Of a stretch of DNA of 64,000 nucleotides, positions 40,815 to 48,004 are shown in pieces (within the stretch, counting starts at the first letter, position 1; every line of letters begins with the position of its first letter). Location: positions 1-64,000 of the forward strand of contig CAKTPQ010000004.1 of the NCBI GenBank assembly GCA_934591745.1. Direction: 5' to 3'. The stretch comes from an uncultured Oscillospiraceae bacterium. GTDB taxonomy: Bacteria > Bacillota > Clostridia > Oscillospirales > Oscillospiraceae. The notes below the pieces were generated by a model. The model was not told the origin of the DNA and ran no database searches. It saw nothing but the letters and a program-made list of their open reading frames with translations. The position numbers and the translations under genes are program-made.

Positions 40815-42401
40815 ATGGCCCAGCGTCGCCACAACTTCATCAGCGGCGCCGCCGTGCTGGCCTTTGCCGTGGCGGTGACCAAGGTGCTGGGCGCCCTCTA
40901 CAAGATCCCGCTGGGCAACCTGCTGGACAAGGAGGGCATGGCCCACTTCTACGCCGCCTATAACATTTACAGCCTGCTGCTGGTGTTGTCCACGGCGGGC
41001 CTGCCGCTGGCCCTGTCCCGCCTGGTATCACGGGCGGCGGCCCAGGGCCGCCTCAACGCCCAGCGCCGCATTTTCCGGACGGCGCTGGCGCTGCTGGCTG
41101 CCATCGGCCTTGTGTGCAGCGCCGTCATGTGCCTGTACCCCCAGTGGCTCAGCGGCCTGCTCCACGACTCGCTGGCCGCCCCGGCCATCCGGGCGCTGGG
41201 GCCGGCGGTGCTGTTCGTCTGCCTGACCTCCGCCGTCCGGGGCTATACCCAGGGACTGGGGGACATGACCCCCACCGCCGTCAGCCAGATGACGGAGTCC
41301 GCCGGCAAGCTGGTCATCGGCCTCGGCCTGTGCCTTGTGCTGCTGCACCGGGGCGCGGACTCGTCCCTGTGCGCCGCCGGGGCCATCGCCGGCGTCACCG
41401 CCGGCTCCCTGCTGTCGATGGCGGTGCTGGCCGTATACCTGCTGCGCCGCCGTCGGCGCATTATCGCCTCGGATACGCCGCCCGCCCGGCCCGCCGTCCT
41501 CCGTGAGCTGCTGACCGCCGGCATCCCCATCACACTGGGCGCGGCGGGCATGAGCCTCATCACCCTGCTGGACCAGGGGCTGGTGATGTCCACGCTCCAG
41601 AACACACTGGGGTATACGGAGTCCGCCGCCACCGCGCTGTACGGCGAGTACACCTTCGGCATGACGCTGTTCGCCCTGCCGCCGTCGTTTATCTATCCCG
41701 TCACCGTCAGCCTGGTGCCGGACATCGCCGCCGCATTGGCGCGGGGCGACCGCGCCGCCGCGGGACGCAGCACAGCCGCCGCCCTGAAGCTCACCACCCT
41801 CATCGCCCTGCCCGCCGGGGCGGGACTGTCGGTGCTGGCCGGTCCGATCCTGCGCCTGCTGTACCCGGCGGTGCCCGCCACCGCCGAGGCCGCCGCCTAC
41901 CACCTGACCATCCTGGGCATTGCCTGCATCTTCGTGTGCCTGATGGTGGCCACCAACGGCGTCCTGCAGGCCTACGGCAAGGAGTACATCCCCGTCGTCA
42001 CCCTGCTGTGCGGCGGTATTCTGAAGATCGTCACCAACTACCTGATGGTGGGCGACCCCACCACCAATGTCCGGGGCGCCCCGGTCAGCACCCTGTACTG
42101 CTACGCGCTGATCGTGGTGCTGAACCTCATCGCCATCGCCCGCTGCGTGCCGGAACGGCCCTCTTACTTCCGCCTGTTCGGCAAGCCTCTGCTGATCACG
42201 GCGGTGATGGCGCTGGCCGCCCGTTCGTCCTATGACCTGCTGGCGCGTGTGCTGCCGGCGCGCTGGGCCGTACTGCCCGCCATCGCGGCGGCGGCAGTGG
42301 TCTACTGTGTGCTGGTGCTGGCGTTGGGCGCTGTGACCCGCGCCGATGTCGCCGGCCTGCCCAAGGGTGAGAAAATCGCCCGTATTCTGCGTTTACACTG
42401 A
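40815..42401 (+). CDS. SpoVB/MurJ-type polysaccharide flippase (YabM family)
   Basis: 528 residues with about 14 TM helices (MATE/MOP superfamily). It starts MAQRRHNFISGAAVLAFAV, with KVLGALYKIPLGNLL matching the SpoVB/YabM N-terminal signature. The family flips lipid-linked oligosaccharides such as lipid II for cortex or wall synthesis. Position in front of mazG and the rqcP-yabP-yabQ-divIC block corresponds to yabM in the Bacillus yabMNOPQ-divIC order, which favours a role in wall or spore envelope synthesis. Confidence 0.88.
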   Translation: MAQRRHNFISGAAVLAFAVAVTKVLGALYKIPLGNLLDKEGMAHFYAAYNIYSLLLVLSTAGLPLALSRLVSRAAAQGRLNAQRRIFRTALALLAAIGLVCSAVMCLYPQWLSGLLHDSLAAPAIRALGPAVLFVCLTSAVRGYTQGLGDMTPTAVSQMTESAGKLVIGLGLCLVLLHRGADSSLCAAGAIAGVTAGSLLSMAVLAVYLLRRRRRIIASDTPPARPAVLRELLTAGIPITLGAAGMSLITLLDQGLVMSTLQNTLGYTESAATALYGEYTFGMTLFALPPSFIYPVTVSLVPDIAAALARGDRAAAGRSTAAALKLTTLIALPAGAGLSVLAGPILRLLYPAVPATAEAAAYHLTILGIACIFVCLMVATNGVLQAYGKEYIPVVTLLCGGILKIVTNYLMVGDPTTNVRGAPVSTLYCYALIVVLNLIAIARCVPERPSYFRLFGKPLLITAVMALAARSSYDLLARVLPARWAVLPAIAAAAVVYCVLVLALGAVTRADVAGLPKGEKIARILRLH

Positions 42402-42449
42402 ACTTTTCGGTATACCAACGCGAAAACCTCTTGCAATGGGAGCGTAAGT

Positions 42450-43238
42450 ATGATAAATTTTGTTAGGAAACCGCACTACGGCTACGAGGACCTGCTGGAG
42501 ATCATCCGCCTCCTCCGTTCGGAGGACGGATGCCCCTGGGACAAGGCGCAGACCCATCATTCCATCCGCCGCGGCCTCCTGGAGGAGGCCTACGAGGCCG
42601 CCGAGGCCATCGACAACGATGACCCCGTTCTTCTGAAGGAGGAGCTGGGCGACGTGCTGATGCAGGTGGTGTTCCACGCGGATATCGAGTCCGACGCCGG
42701 CCGCTTCACCATGGACGACGTGTGCGACGGTGTGGTGAAGAAGCTGCTGTTCCGCCACCCCCACGTGTTCGGAGACGGGCACGAGGACTCACCGGAGTCG
42801 GTGCTGGTCAGCTGGGACAAGCTGAAGCGCCTGGAAAAAGGCCAGAAGACCGTGGCCGACAGCATGGACAGTGTGGCCCGGAGCCTGCCGGGCCTTTGGC
42901 GCGCCGAAAAGCTCCAGAAAAAGGCGGCCGCCGCCGGCTTCGAGTGGCCGGACGTGCAGGGCGCGCTGGCCAAGCTGGAGGAAGAAGTGTCCGAGCTGCG
43001 CCGCGCCGTGGAGGATGGCGGCAGCGTACCGGAGGAGCTGGGCGATGTGCTGTTCGCCGCCGTAAAGGTGGGCCGCTTCTGCGCCTGCGACCCGGAGGAC
43101 GCGGTCAACGGCACCTGCGAAAAATTCATCCATCGCTTCCGCGCCGTGGAAGAGGGCGCGGCGGCCCAGGGGAGGGAAGTTTCCCAGCTCTCGCTGGAGG
43201 AGATGACCGCCCTGTGGAACGAGGCAAAACGTTCTTAA
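42450..43238 (+). CDS. mazG: Nucleoside triphosphate pyrophosphohydrolase MazG
   Basis: 262 residues with two MazG folds. The first has LRSEDGCPWDKAQTHHSI, LLEEAYEAAEAIDND and ELGDVLMQVVFHA; the second LEEEVSELRRAV and EELGDVLFAAV, each with the EExxE...ExxD magnesium motif. It hydrolyses non-canonical or excess NTPs to NMP and PPi. It corresponds to yabN, although the Bacillus yabN protein carries an extra N-terminal tetrapyrrole-methylase domain that is absent here. Confidence 0.93.
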   Translation: MINFVRKPHYGYEDLLEIIRLLRSEDGCPWDKAQTHHSIRRGLLEEAYEAAEAIDNDDPVLLKEELGDVLMQVVFHADIESDAGRFTMDDVCDGVVKKLLFRHPHVFGDGHEDSPESVLVSWDKLKRLEKGQKTVADSMDSVARSLPGLWRAEKLQKKAAAAGFEWPDVQGALAKLEEEVSELRRAVEDGGSVPEELGDVLFAAVKVGRFCACDPEDAVNGTCEKFIHRFRAVEEGAAAQGREVSQLSLEEMTALWNEAKRS

Positions 43239-43314
43239 TGCGATCTCGATCGTTTTGAGATACGCCGCCCGGTGGGACGGCGTCAACAAATGAAAAAAAT
43301 TGGGAGGAACTATC

Positions 43315-43590
43315 ATGAATAAAACCGAACTGATCGCCGCTGTGGCAGAGAAGACCGGCCTGTCCAAGAAGGACACCGAGGCCGCCGTCAACGCGACCCT
43401 GCTGACCATCACCGAGACCCTGAAGGCCGAGGAGAAGGTGCAGCTGGTGGGCTTTGGCTCCTTTGAGACCAAGAAGCGCGCCGCCCGTACCGGCCTGAAC
43501 CCCCGTACCAAGGAGACCGTTGAGATCCCCGCCTCCAAGGTGCCCGCTTTCAAGGCCGGCAAGGCTCTGAAGGACGCCGTTGCCGAGTAA
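43315..43590 (+). CDS. hup: DNA-binding protein HU
   Basis: 91 residues starting [20 protein letters not shown], with GGGAGGAAC upstream. The beta-arm region [20 protein letters not shown] and the ending [15 protein letters not shown] are typical of HU. It bends and compacts DNA without sequence preference. A terminator-like hairpin follows directly, so it is likely the main product of a short, strongly expressed transcript. The 76-bp gap before it has an ACGCCG/CGGCGT hairpin. Confidence 0.97.
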   Translation: MNKTELIAAVAEKTGLSKKDTEAAVNATLLTITETLKAEEKVQLVGFGSFETKKRAARTGLNPRTKETVEIPASKVPAFKAGKALKDAVAE

Positions 43591-43602
43591 CATGCATACA
43601 CG

Positions 43603-43640
43603 GGAGCCGGTGTGACGCCACACCGGCTCCTTTACTGTTT
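43603..43640 (+). terminator. Terminator-like hairpin between hup and rqcP
   Basis: A 12-bp perfect stem (GGAGCCGGTGTG / CACACCGGCTCC) and a weak T-run (TTTACTGTTT). Readthrough into rqcP-yabP is likely. Confidence 0.75.
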
Positions 43641-43653
43641 CAGAGAGGATACT

Positions 43654-43917
43654 ATGCGACTTGATAAATACCTGAAGGTCTCCCGCCTCATCAAGCGCCG
43701 CACCATGGCCAACGAGGCCTGCGACAACGAGCGCGTCACCGTCAACGGCCGGGTGCAGCGTGCGGCCTACGACGTGAAGGCGGGCGACGTCATCTCCATC
43801 CGCTTCGGGCAGAAGACCCTGACGGTGGAGGTGGTCAGCGTGGCGGAAAACGTGGGCAAGGACGCGGCGGCGGCCATGTACCGCGAGGCCGCGCCCCAGC
43901 CGGACAAACTGTCATAA
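43654..43917 (+). CDS. rqcP: S4-domain RNA-binding protein RqcP (YabO/Hsp15-like)
   Basis: 87 residues starting MRLDKYLKVSRLIKRRTMAN, a complete S4 domain (CDNERVTVNGRVQRAAYDVKAGD). RqcP works with RqcH on stalled 50S-peptidyl-tRNA complexes to add alanine tails. Its position between hup and yabP is the conserved yabO position. GAGAGGAT precedes the ATG. Confidence 0.92.
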   Translation: MRLDKYLKVSRLIKRRTMANEACDNERVTVNGRVQRAAYDVKAGDVISIRFGQKTLTVEVVSVAENVGKDAAAAMYREAAPQPDKLS

Positions 43918-43975
43918 ACCGGAGCGTTCCCTCATACGATACAGTGAAAACTGTGTGGGAGGGAGCGCTTTTCTG

Positions 43976-44263
43976 ATGCCTTACGACATGACCGACGGCG
44001 GCGCAGCCGCCTATCACCGCCTCCAGCTGGAGGGACGGGAAAAGCTGAGCGTTTCCGGCGTGGAGGATGTGGTGCGGTTCGATGAGAACTGCATCGTCAC
44101 CACCACCAGCGCCGGCACGCTCATCATCACCGGGGAGGAGCTGCACATCGGCAAGCTGTCCCTGGACGGCGGCGAGATGCAGGTGGACGGCCGCATCGAC
44201 GCCGTGACCTACGAGGACACGGAGGTGCGGCAGGGCTCGTTCCTGTCCCGCCTGTTCGGCTGA
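43976..44263 (+). CDS. yabP: Sporulation protein YabP
   Basis: 95 residues. The conserved block LEGREKLSVSGVEDVVRFDE, the following TSAGTLIITGEELHI and the ending GSFLSRLFG match YabP. The nearest Shine-Dalgarno (GGAGGGAG) is 12 nt from the ATG at 43976; a GTG at 43955 is an alternative start that seems less likely. YabP is needed for spore cortex and coat formation in Bacillus and is normally made in the mother cell. It is followed after 1 nt by yabQ. Confidence 0.9.
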   Translation: MPYDMTDGGAAAYHRLQLEGREKLSVSGVEDVVRFDENCIVTTTSAGTLIITGEELHIGKLSLDGGEMQVDGRIDAVTYEDTEVRQGSFLSRLFG

Positions 44264-44264
44264 C

Positions 44265-44945
44265 ATGGAAAACCACGTGCCTCAGCAGCTCACCGCCTAT
44301 CTGACCGCCGCGGCACTGGGGGCCGCCTCCGCCATGGTCTACGACCTGCTGCGCGCCGTGCGGCTCCGCCGCCGCCGTGACCGGCAGCTCACCGGCCTGC
44401 TGGACGGCCTGTACATCGCCGTACTGGGCCTTCTGCTGCTGTGGTTCGCCCTGCGGGTGGGGCAGGGGGAGCTGCGGCTGTACATGCTCACCGGCGTGGC
44501 GCTGGGCGCCCTGCTGTACAGCCTGACGCTGCCGCCGCTGCTGCGTCCCCTGTGGGACTTCTGGCTGGACGCGGCAGTGGCGCTGTGCCGTCTGCTGTGC
44601 CGCCCGGCGGTACTGGCGGCGCGCTGGCTGAAAAAAGCCGCCGCTTTTCTGAAAAAACACTTTTCTTTTCGCCGTGTCTGCGCTACAATAAATAGCAGAA
44701 AGCGGCCCCACCGGCCGCGGAAGGGAGCGGACAGCCGTGGCGCAGAAAAAGACCCGCAAAAAAAAGTCCAACACCGTGCTGCTGCTGGTGCTGGCCGTCC
44801 TCATCGTGGTGGTGGGCGTGGAGATCGTCAACGTCTACGGGCGTCTGCGGGACGTCCGGGCGCAGGAGGCGTCCCTGACCCAGCAGATGCAGGAAAAGAC
44901 CCAGGAGAACGAAGCGCTCCAGTCCGACCTGAGCAAGAAGGATGA
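44265..44945 (+). CDS. yabQ: Spore cortex protein YabQ, reading frame extends into divIC
   Basis: The first ~145 residues form YabQ: MENHVPQQLTAYLTAAALG, about four TM segments (LDGLYIAVLGLLLLWFALRV, YMLTGVALGALLYSLTL) and the basic end WLKKAAAFLKKHFSF. After that the frame stays open through 208 nt of the divIC gene, giving a low-complexity Arg/Gly/Pro tail (for example AAAGAGRPHRGGG) that is the shadow of divIC codons. Normally yabQ ends near the divIC ribosome site. A TAG in another frame at 44693 suggests a lost stop or a +1/-1 shift near 44690. Membrane protein required for cortex synthesis. Confidence 0.8.
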   Translation: MENHVPQQLTAYLTAAALGAASAMVYDLLRAVRLRRRRDRQLTGLLDGLYIAVLGLLLLWFALRVGQGELRLYMLTGVALGALLYSLTLPPLLRPLWDFWLDAAVALCRLLCRPAVLAARWLKKAAAFLKKHFSFRRVCATINSRKRPHRPRKGADSRGAEKDPQKKVQHRAAAGAGRPHRGGGRGDRQRLRASAGRPGAGGVPDPADAGKDPGERSAPVRPEQEG

Positions 44946-45030
44946 CCCCGACTTCATCAAGGCGCTGGCCCGCGACCTGCTGGGCCTGGCCGAGGAGGGC
45001 GAGCGCATCTTCTACGACGTCAACGACTGA
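44737..45030 (+). CDS. divIC: Septum formation initiator DivIC/FtsB-like
   Basis: 97 residues from a GTG with AAGGGAG upstream. A basic cytosolic start (AQKKTRKKKSN) leads into one TM helix (TVLLLVLAVLIVVVGVEIVNVY), a coiled coil (about residues 40-70) and the C-terminal EEGERIFYDVND, typical of DivIC. It forms the DivIB-DivIC-FtsL complex that activates septal wall synthesis. The location after yabPQ is conserved in Firmicutes. A terminator follows. Confidence 0.93.
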   Translation: MAQKKTRKKKSNTVLLLVLAVLIVVVGVEIVNVYGRLRDVRAQEASLTQQMQEKTQENEALQSDLSKKDDPDFIKALARDLLGLAEEGERIFYDVND

Positions 45031-45048
45031 CACGTATATTGTACACAG

Positions 45049-45073
45049 CGCCCCGCCTTCCGGCGGGGCGTTT
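45049..45073 (+). terminator. Terminator of the yabPQ-divIC unit
   Basis: A 9-bp GC stem (CGCCCCGCC / GGCGGGGCG) with a TTCC loop and a short T-run. It separates the sporulation/division block from the radical SAM gene. Confidence 0.85.
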
Positions 45074-45076
45074 CTG

Positions 45077-45105
45077 TTGCCATTTTGCCGTCCGTATGCT
45101 ATACT
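45077..45105 (+). promoter_or_regulatory. Promoter of the radical SAM / Cys-Ala protein pair
   Basis: TTGCCA (45077-45082), a 17-nt spacer and TATACT (45100-45105) with a TGC extended -10. Transcription starts ~20 nt before the ribosome site, giving a short leader. Confidence 0.8.
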
Positions 45106-45130
45106 GGCGGCAGCGAAAGGAGGATCGCCT

Positions 45131-46516
45131 ATGCCTACGTTTCTGGAACAGCGCTACCGCAGGCAGCATCTGGGCTGCGTGCGGCACATCACGCTGGACC
45201 CCAAGGGCCGGGGCGCCGTCCGCATCCACATGATCCCGCCTCGGGAGGATGCGCCGTCCGCGCCGTTCCTGTTGCTGCTCAATGGCGACAAGCTGGTGCC
45301 GCTGAACCTGTCCTGGGCCATTCTGCTGGCCAACTTCATGGACCGGCTGGAGCCCTTTGCCGGTCTGGAGATCGGCGAGTCCGACTGGCGCGCCATGGCG
45401 GACGCCGCCGTGGCCGCCACCCGTAAGACCTATCCCTTTACCAAAAAGGCCGATCTGGCCGATGACCTGACCCTGATGCTCACCTCGCTGGTGGCCATCG
45501 CCCGGGGCCAGGAGCCGGAGGCGGAGGTGGGTGTTCTCTCGCTGGGCGAGTATGCCTCCCAGATGACCGCGCCCCACCGCATGGACCTGATGGTCAGCGC
45601 CATGCACCGCGACGGCGCGTGGCACTGCAACCAGAAGTGCCTCCACTGCTACGCCGCCGGCCAGTCGCTGGCCGACGCGCCGGAGCTGTCCACCCAGCAG
45701 TGGCTGGAGATCCTCCGCCGCCTGCGGGAAGCCAATATCCCGCAGGTGACGTTTACCGGCGGCGAGCCTACCCTCCGCGCCGATCTGGTGGAGCTGGTGG
45801 ACGCGGCCCAGTGGTTCGTCACCCGCCTGAACACCAACGGCCAGCTGCTGACCCCGGCACTGTGCGCCAAGCTGTACGATGCCAGTCTCGACAGCGTGCA
45901 GGTCACGCTGTACAGCGCCGATCCCGCCGTCCACAACGCGCTGGTGGGGGCCGACGGCTTTGAGAAAACCGTGCAGGGCATCCGGAACGCCGTGGCCGCG
46001 GGCCTCATCGTCTCGGTGAACACGCCGCTGTGCGGCCTGAACACTGACTACGCCGCCACCCTGCGCTTTGCTTCCTCGCTGGGCGTGCGCTACGCCACCT
46101 GCTCCGGCCTCATCCCCTCCGGCAGCGCCGAAGGGGCGGAGAGCCGCGCCACCCGCCTGACGGAGCAGGAGCTGACGGACGTGCTGCGCGCCGCCGTCCC
46201 CGTGGCGGAGGAGCTGGGCATGGAACTGGATTTCACCAGTCCCGGCTGGCTGCCGGAGGAGACGCTCCGCGCGCTTGGCCTGCACCTGATCCCCAGCTGC
46301 GGCGCCTGTCTTTCCAACATGGCCATCGCCCCGGACGGCAGCATCATCCCCTGCCAGAGCTGGCTCAGCGCCCCGCCGCTGGGCAATATGCGCACCGACA
46401 GCTGGAGTACCATCTGGAACAGTGAGCGCTGTGCCGTCATCCGGGCGGAGAGCGCGAAAATGGACCATATCTGCCAGCTTCAGACCGGCAACAGGGAGGA
46501 GGCGGCCACATGCTGA
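45131..46516 (+). CDS. Radical SAM protein with reduced SPASM/twitch tail, candidate maturase
   Basis: 461 residues with GAAAGGAGGATC upstream. A ~160-residue N-terminal domain I do not recognise (possible PqqD-like substrate-recognition fold) precedes the radical SAM cluster motif CNQKCLHCY (Cys166, 170, 173), then VTFTGGEPTLRADL and the barrel strand SVQVTLYSADP. The C-terminus has CGACLSNMAIAPDGSIIPC (Cys390, 393, 408), matching the first half of a SPASM domain, then GNM...IWNSERC (434) and Cys448. The second half of the usual seven-Cys pattern is missing, so it may hold one auxiliary Fe-S cluster. The stop lies inside the next gene (7-nt overlap), whose tail is a Cys-Ala array. I infer a peptide-modifying enzyme acting on that neighbour. 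Confidence 0.85.
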   Translation: MPTFLEQRYRRQHLGCVRHITLDPKGRGAVRIHMIPPREDAPSAPFLLLLNGDKLVPLNLSWAILLANFMDRLEPFAGLEIGESDWRAMADAAVAATRKTYPFTKKADLADDLTLMLTSLVAIARGQEPEAEVGVLSLGEYASQMTAPHRMDLMVSAMHRDGAWHCNQKCLHCYAAGQSLADAPELSTQQWLEILRRLREANIPQVTFTGGEPTLRADLVELVDAAQWFVTRLNTNGQLLTPALCAKLYDASLDSVQVTLYSADPAVHNALVGADGFEKTVQGIRNAVAAGLIVSVNTPLCGLNTDYAATLRFASSLGVRYATCSGLIPSGSAEGAESRATRLTEQELTDVLRAAVPVAEELGMELDFTSPGWLPEETLRALGLHLIPSCGACLSNMAIAPDGSIIPCQSWLSAPPLGNMRTDSWSTIWNSERCAVIRAESAKMDHICQLQTGNREEAATC

Positions 46517-47619
46517 AGAAACTGCATATCCTGCTGCTGACCCTGCTGGCGGCGCTGTGCTGCACCGTCACCGCCTGGGCGGACTACGACTATATCGACC
46601 GCTACGACGTGACTGCGGCACCCAACACCGACGACGGCAGTCTGACCATTACCGTCTCCCTGACGTGGACGGCGCTGGAGGAGCTGCCCTACGGGCAGGA
46701 ACTGAAGATCGGCGTGCCTAACGGCTCCATCCGGGAGGAGACGGCCCTCACCGACAACATCGAGCGCCTGTCCTTCGACAACAGCTACATGTATGTCTAT
46801 CTGGACCGCGCCTACGACCAGGGCGAGACGTTCACCTTCTCCTACCGCTGGGTGCAGGAGTACATGTACACGCTGGACGGCGATACCGTGTCCTATGACT
46901 ACACCCCCGGCTGGTTCGACGAGGCGAAGATGGGGGTCATGACCCTGACGTGGATCGATCCTGACGGCCTTACCGGCGATTTCAGCGATGGCACGATCAC
47001 CGGCGCCGATGACGTGACGCTGGCGGGCGGTCTGACCGTGACCGCTTCCGACCTGGACTACGGCTATCAGATGAACGTCCGGGTGCGCTACACCGACTGG
47101 CCCACCGTCCTGTCCGCTGACAACAGCGCCGACTACGTGCCGGACGACGGCTGGTATGACGACGGCTACGACGAGGACGAGGACACAGGCATGGCCGCCC
47201 TGTTCCTGACGCTGATCATCACCATCTTTATCGTTTGGGTGGTGGTGCGGATCCTCCGGGAGCTGGGCGGCGGCTACGCCGGCGGCTTCGGCACGCGGTA
47301 TGTGTTCGTCAATCACCTCTGGTATCCCGCCGGACCTGACGGCAAGCCCCGTCCCGGCAGCGTTGGCACCAAGAAACGGCCCCGCCCGCCCCGCAGCAGT
47401 AGCAGCGGCTTCGGCGGCGGCAGCCGGGGCGGCGGATTTGGCGGAGGCGGCTTCGGCGGCGGAGGGCACTGCGCCTGCGCCAGCAGCTGCGCCTGTGCCT
47501 GCGCCTGCGCCTGTGCCGGCGGCGGCCGTGCGGGCTGCTCCGCCAAGAACCTGTACGGCGCGGTGCGTCTGGACGGGACGCTCGCGAAAAAGCTAAACGA
47601 CCCGGGCGAGACGGCCTGA
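46510..47619 (+). CDS. Secreted/membrane protein with cytoplasmic Gly-rich and Cys-Ala repeat tail, candidate radical SAM substrate
   Basis: 369 residues. Signal peptide at about 1-25 (KKLHILLLTLLAALCC, cleavage near AWA). A beta-rich extracellular domain (about 26-215) resembles the N-terminal domain of DUF2207-type proteins. An acidic Tyr-rich linker leads into a TM helix (about 228-250, ALFLTLIITIFIVWVVVRIL). The cytoplasmic part has a basic Pro-rich stretch, Gly/Phe repeats (GGGFGGGGFGGGG) and then CACASSCACACACACA (321-336), GGGRAGC (Cys343) and a 26-residue tail. Eight Cys in total in the array. The ATG overlaps the radical SAM stop. Topology puts the array in the cytosol, where a radical SAM enzyme could reach it. 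A metal-binding tail is the main alternative. Confidence 0.85.
   Translation: MLKKLHILLLTLLAALCCTVTAWADYDYIDRYDVTAAPNTDDGSLTITVSLTWTALEELPYGQELKIGVPNGSIREETALTDNIERLSFDNSYMYVYLDRAYDQGETFTFSYRWVQEYMYTLDGDTVSYDYTPGWFDEAKMGVMTLTWIDPDGLTGDFSDGTITGADDVTLAGGLTVTASDLDYGYQMNVRVRYTDWPTVLSADNSADYVPDDGWYDDGYDEDEDTGMAALFLTLIITIFIVWVVVRILRELGGGYAGGFGTRYVFVNHLWYPAGPDGKPRPGSVGTKKRPRPPRSSSSGFGGGSRGGGFGGGGFGGGGHCACASSCACACACACAGGGRAGCSAKNLYGAVRLDGTLAKKLNDPGETA
47470..47526 (+). repeat. Low-complexity TGYGCC repeat encoding the Cys-Ala array
   Basis: Tandem six-base units TGC/TGT-GCC encode alternating Cys-Ala. Both TGC and TGT are used, while the Ala codon is always GCC. Mixed Cys codons argue for selection on protein rather than recent DNA slippage. 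Confidence 0.85.
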
Positions 47620-47638
47620 CGCGGTATCGCCCGCACAC

Positions 47639-47702
47639 AGAGACGGCAGAGCCGGCTTTGCGCATGACCCCATGCGCGCCCGACCCCGCCGTCTCTCTTT
47701 TT
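47639..47702 (+). terminator. Terminator of the radical SAM / Cys-Ala unit
   Basis: Outer stem AGAGACGGC/GCCGTCTCT enclosing an inner GCGCATG/CATGCGC hairpin, followed by a T-run (47698-47702). Confidence 0.8.
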
Positions 47703-47705
47703 CAC

Positions 47706-47736
47706 AAAAAAAGAGCCGCCCTGCAAGCAGAGCGGC
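47706..47736 (-). terminator. Minus-strand terminator hairpin with no minus-strand gene before it
   Basis: On the minus strand, GCCGCTCTGC/GCAGGGCGGC followed by seven T residues. The stretch 47737-47901 has no gene on either strand that I can support. It contains a minus-strand TATAAT (47774-47769) with no good -35, so a ~55-nt transcript ending here is conceivable. Confidence 0.5.
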
Positions 47737-47901
47737 CCAAGCGGGTGGGATATTGGAAAGCTTCCTCTATTATAGTAACGCAAGCCCGTCCCCGTGTAAA
47801 TAGGAGGTTTTGCCGCATTTCCGCGACTTTTGGGGAGCGTTGTCGAATGTGTCCGAATTGCAAACGATTTGTGAAGTTTTCACAAATTCTCTCAAAACCG
47901 C

Positions 47902-47930
47902 TTTTCAAACCTACTGCGATTTGCTATAAT
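47902..47930 (+). promoter_or_regulatory. Promoter of hpf
   Basis: TTTTCA (47902-47907), a 17-nt spacer and TATAAT (47925-47930) with a TGC extended -10; AT-rich upstream. It lies ~75 nt before the hpf ATG. Confidence 0.7.
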
Positions 47931-48004
47931 ACGGACAAGGATAAAGGGAAACGGCTCCCCGACCCTACCCTGTGTTTACCGCACTGACGAAAGGAGCAAG
48001 TATT

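Noticed and set aside
47470-47526. Short tandem repeat as a possible CRISPR or mobile repeat
   Set aside because: Units are 6 bp without spacers and lie inside a coding frame with mixed Cys codons.
47300-47596. Alternative frame over the Cys-Ala tract encoding Ala-Pro/Val-Pro repeats
   Set aside because: This is the +1 reading of the TGYGCC repeat. The Cys-Ala frame continues a protein with signal peptide and TM helix and overlaps its upstream partner in an operon-like way.
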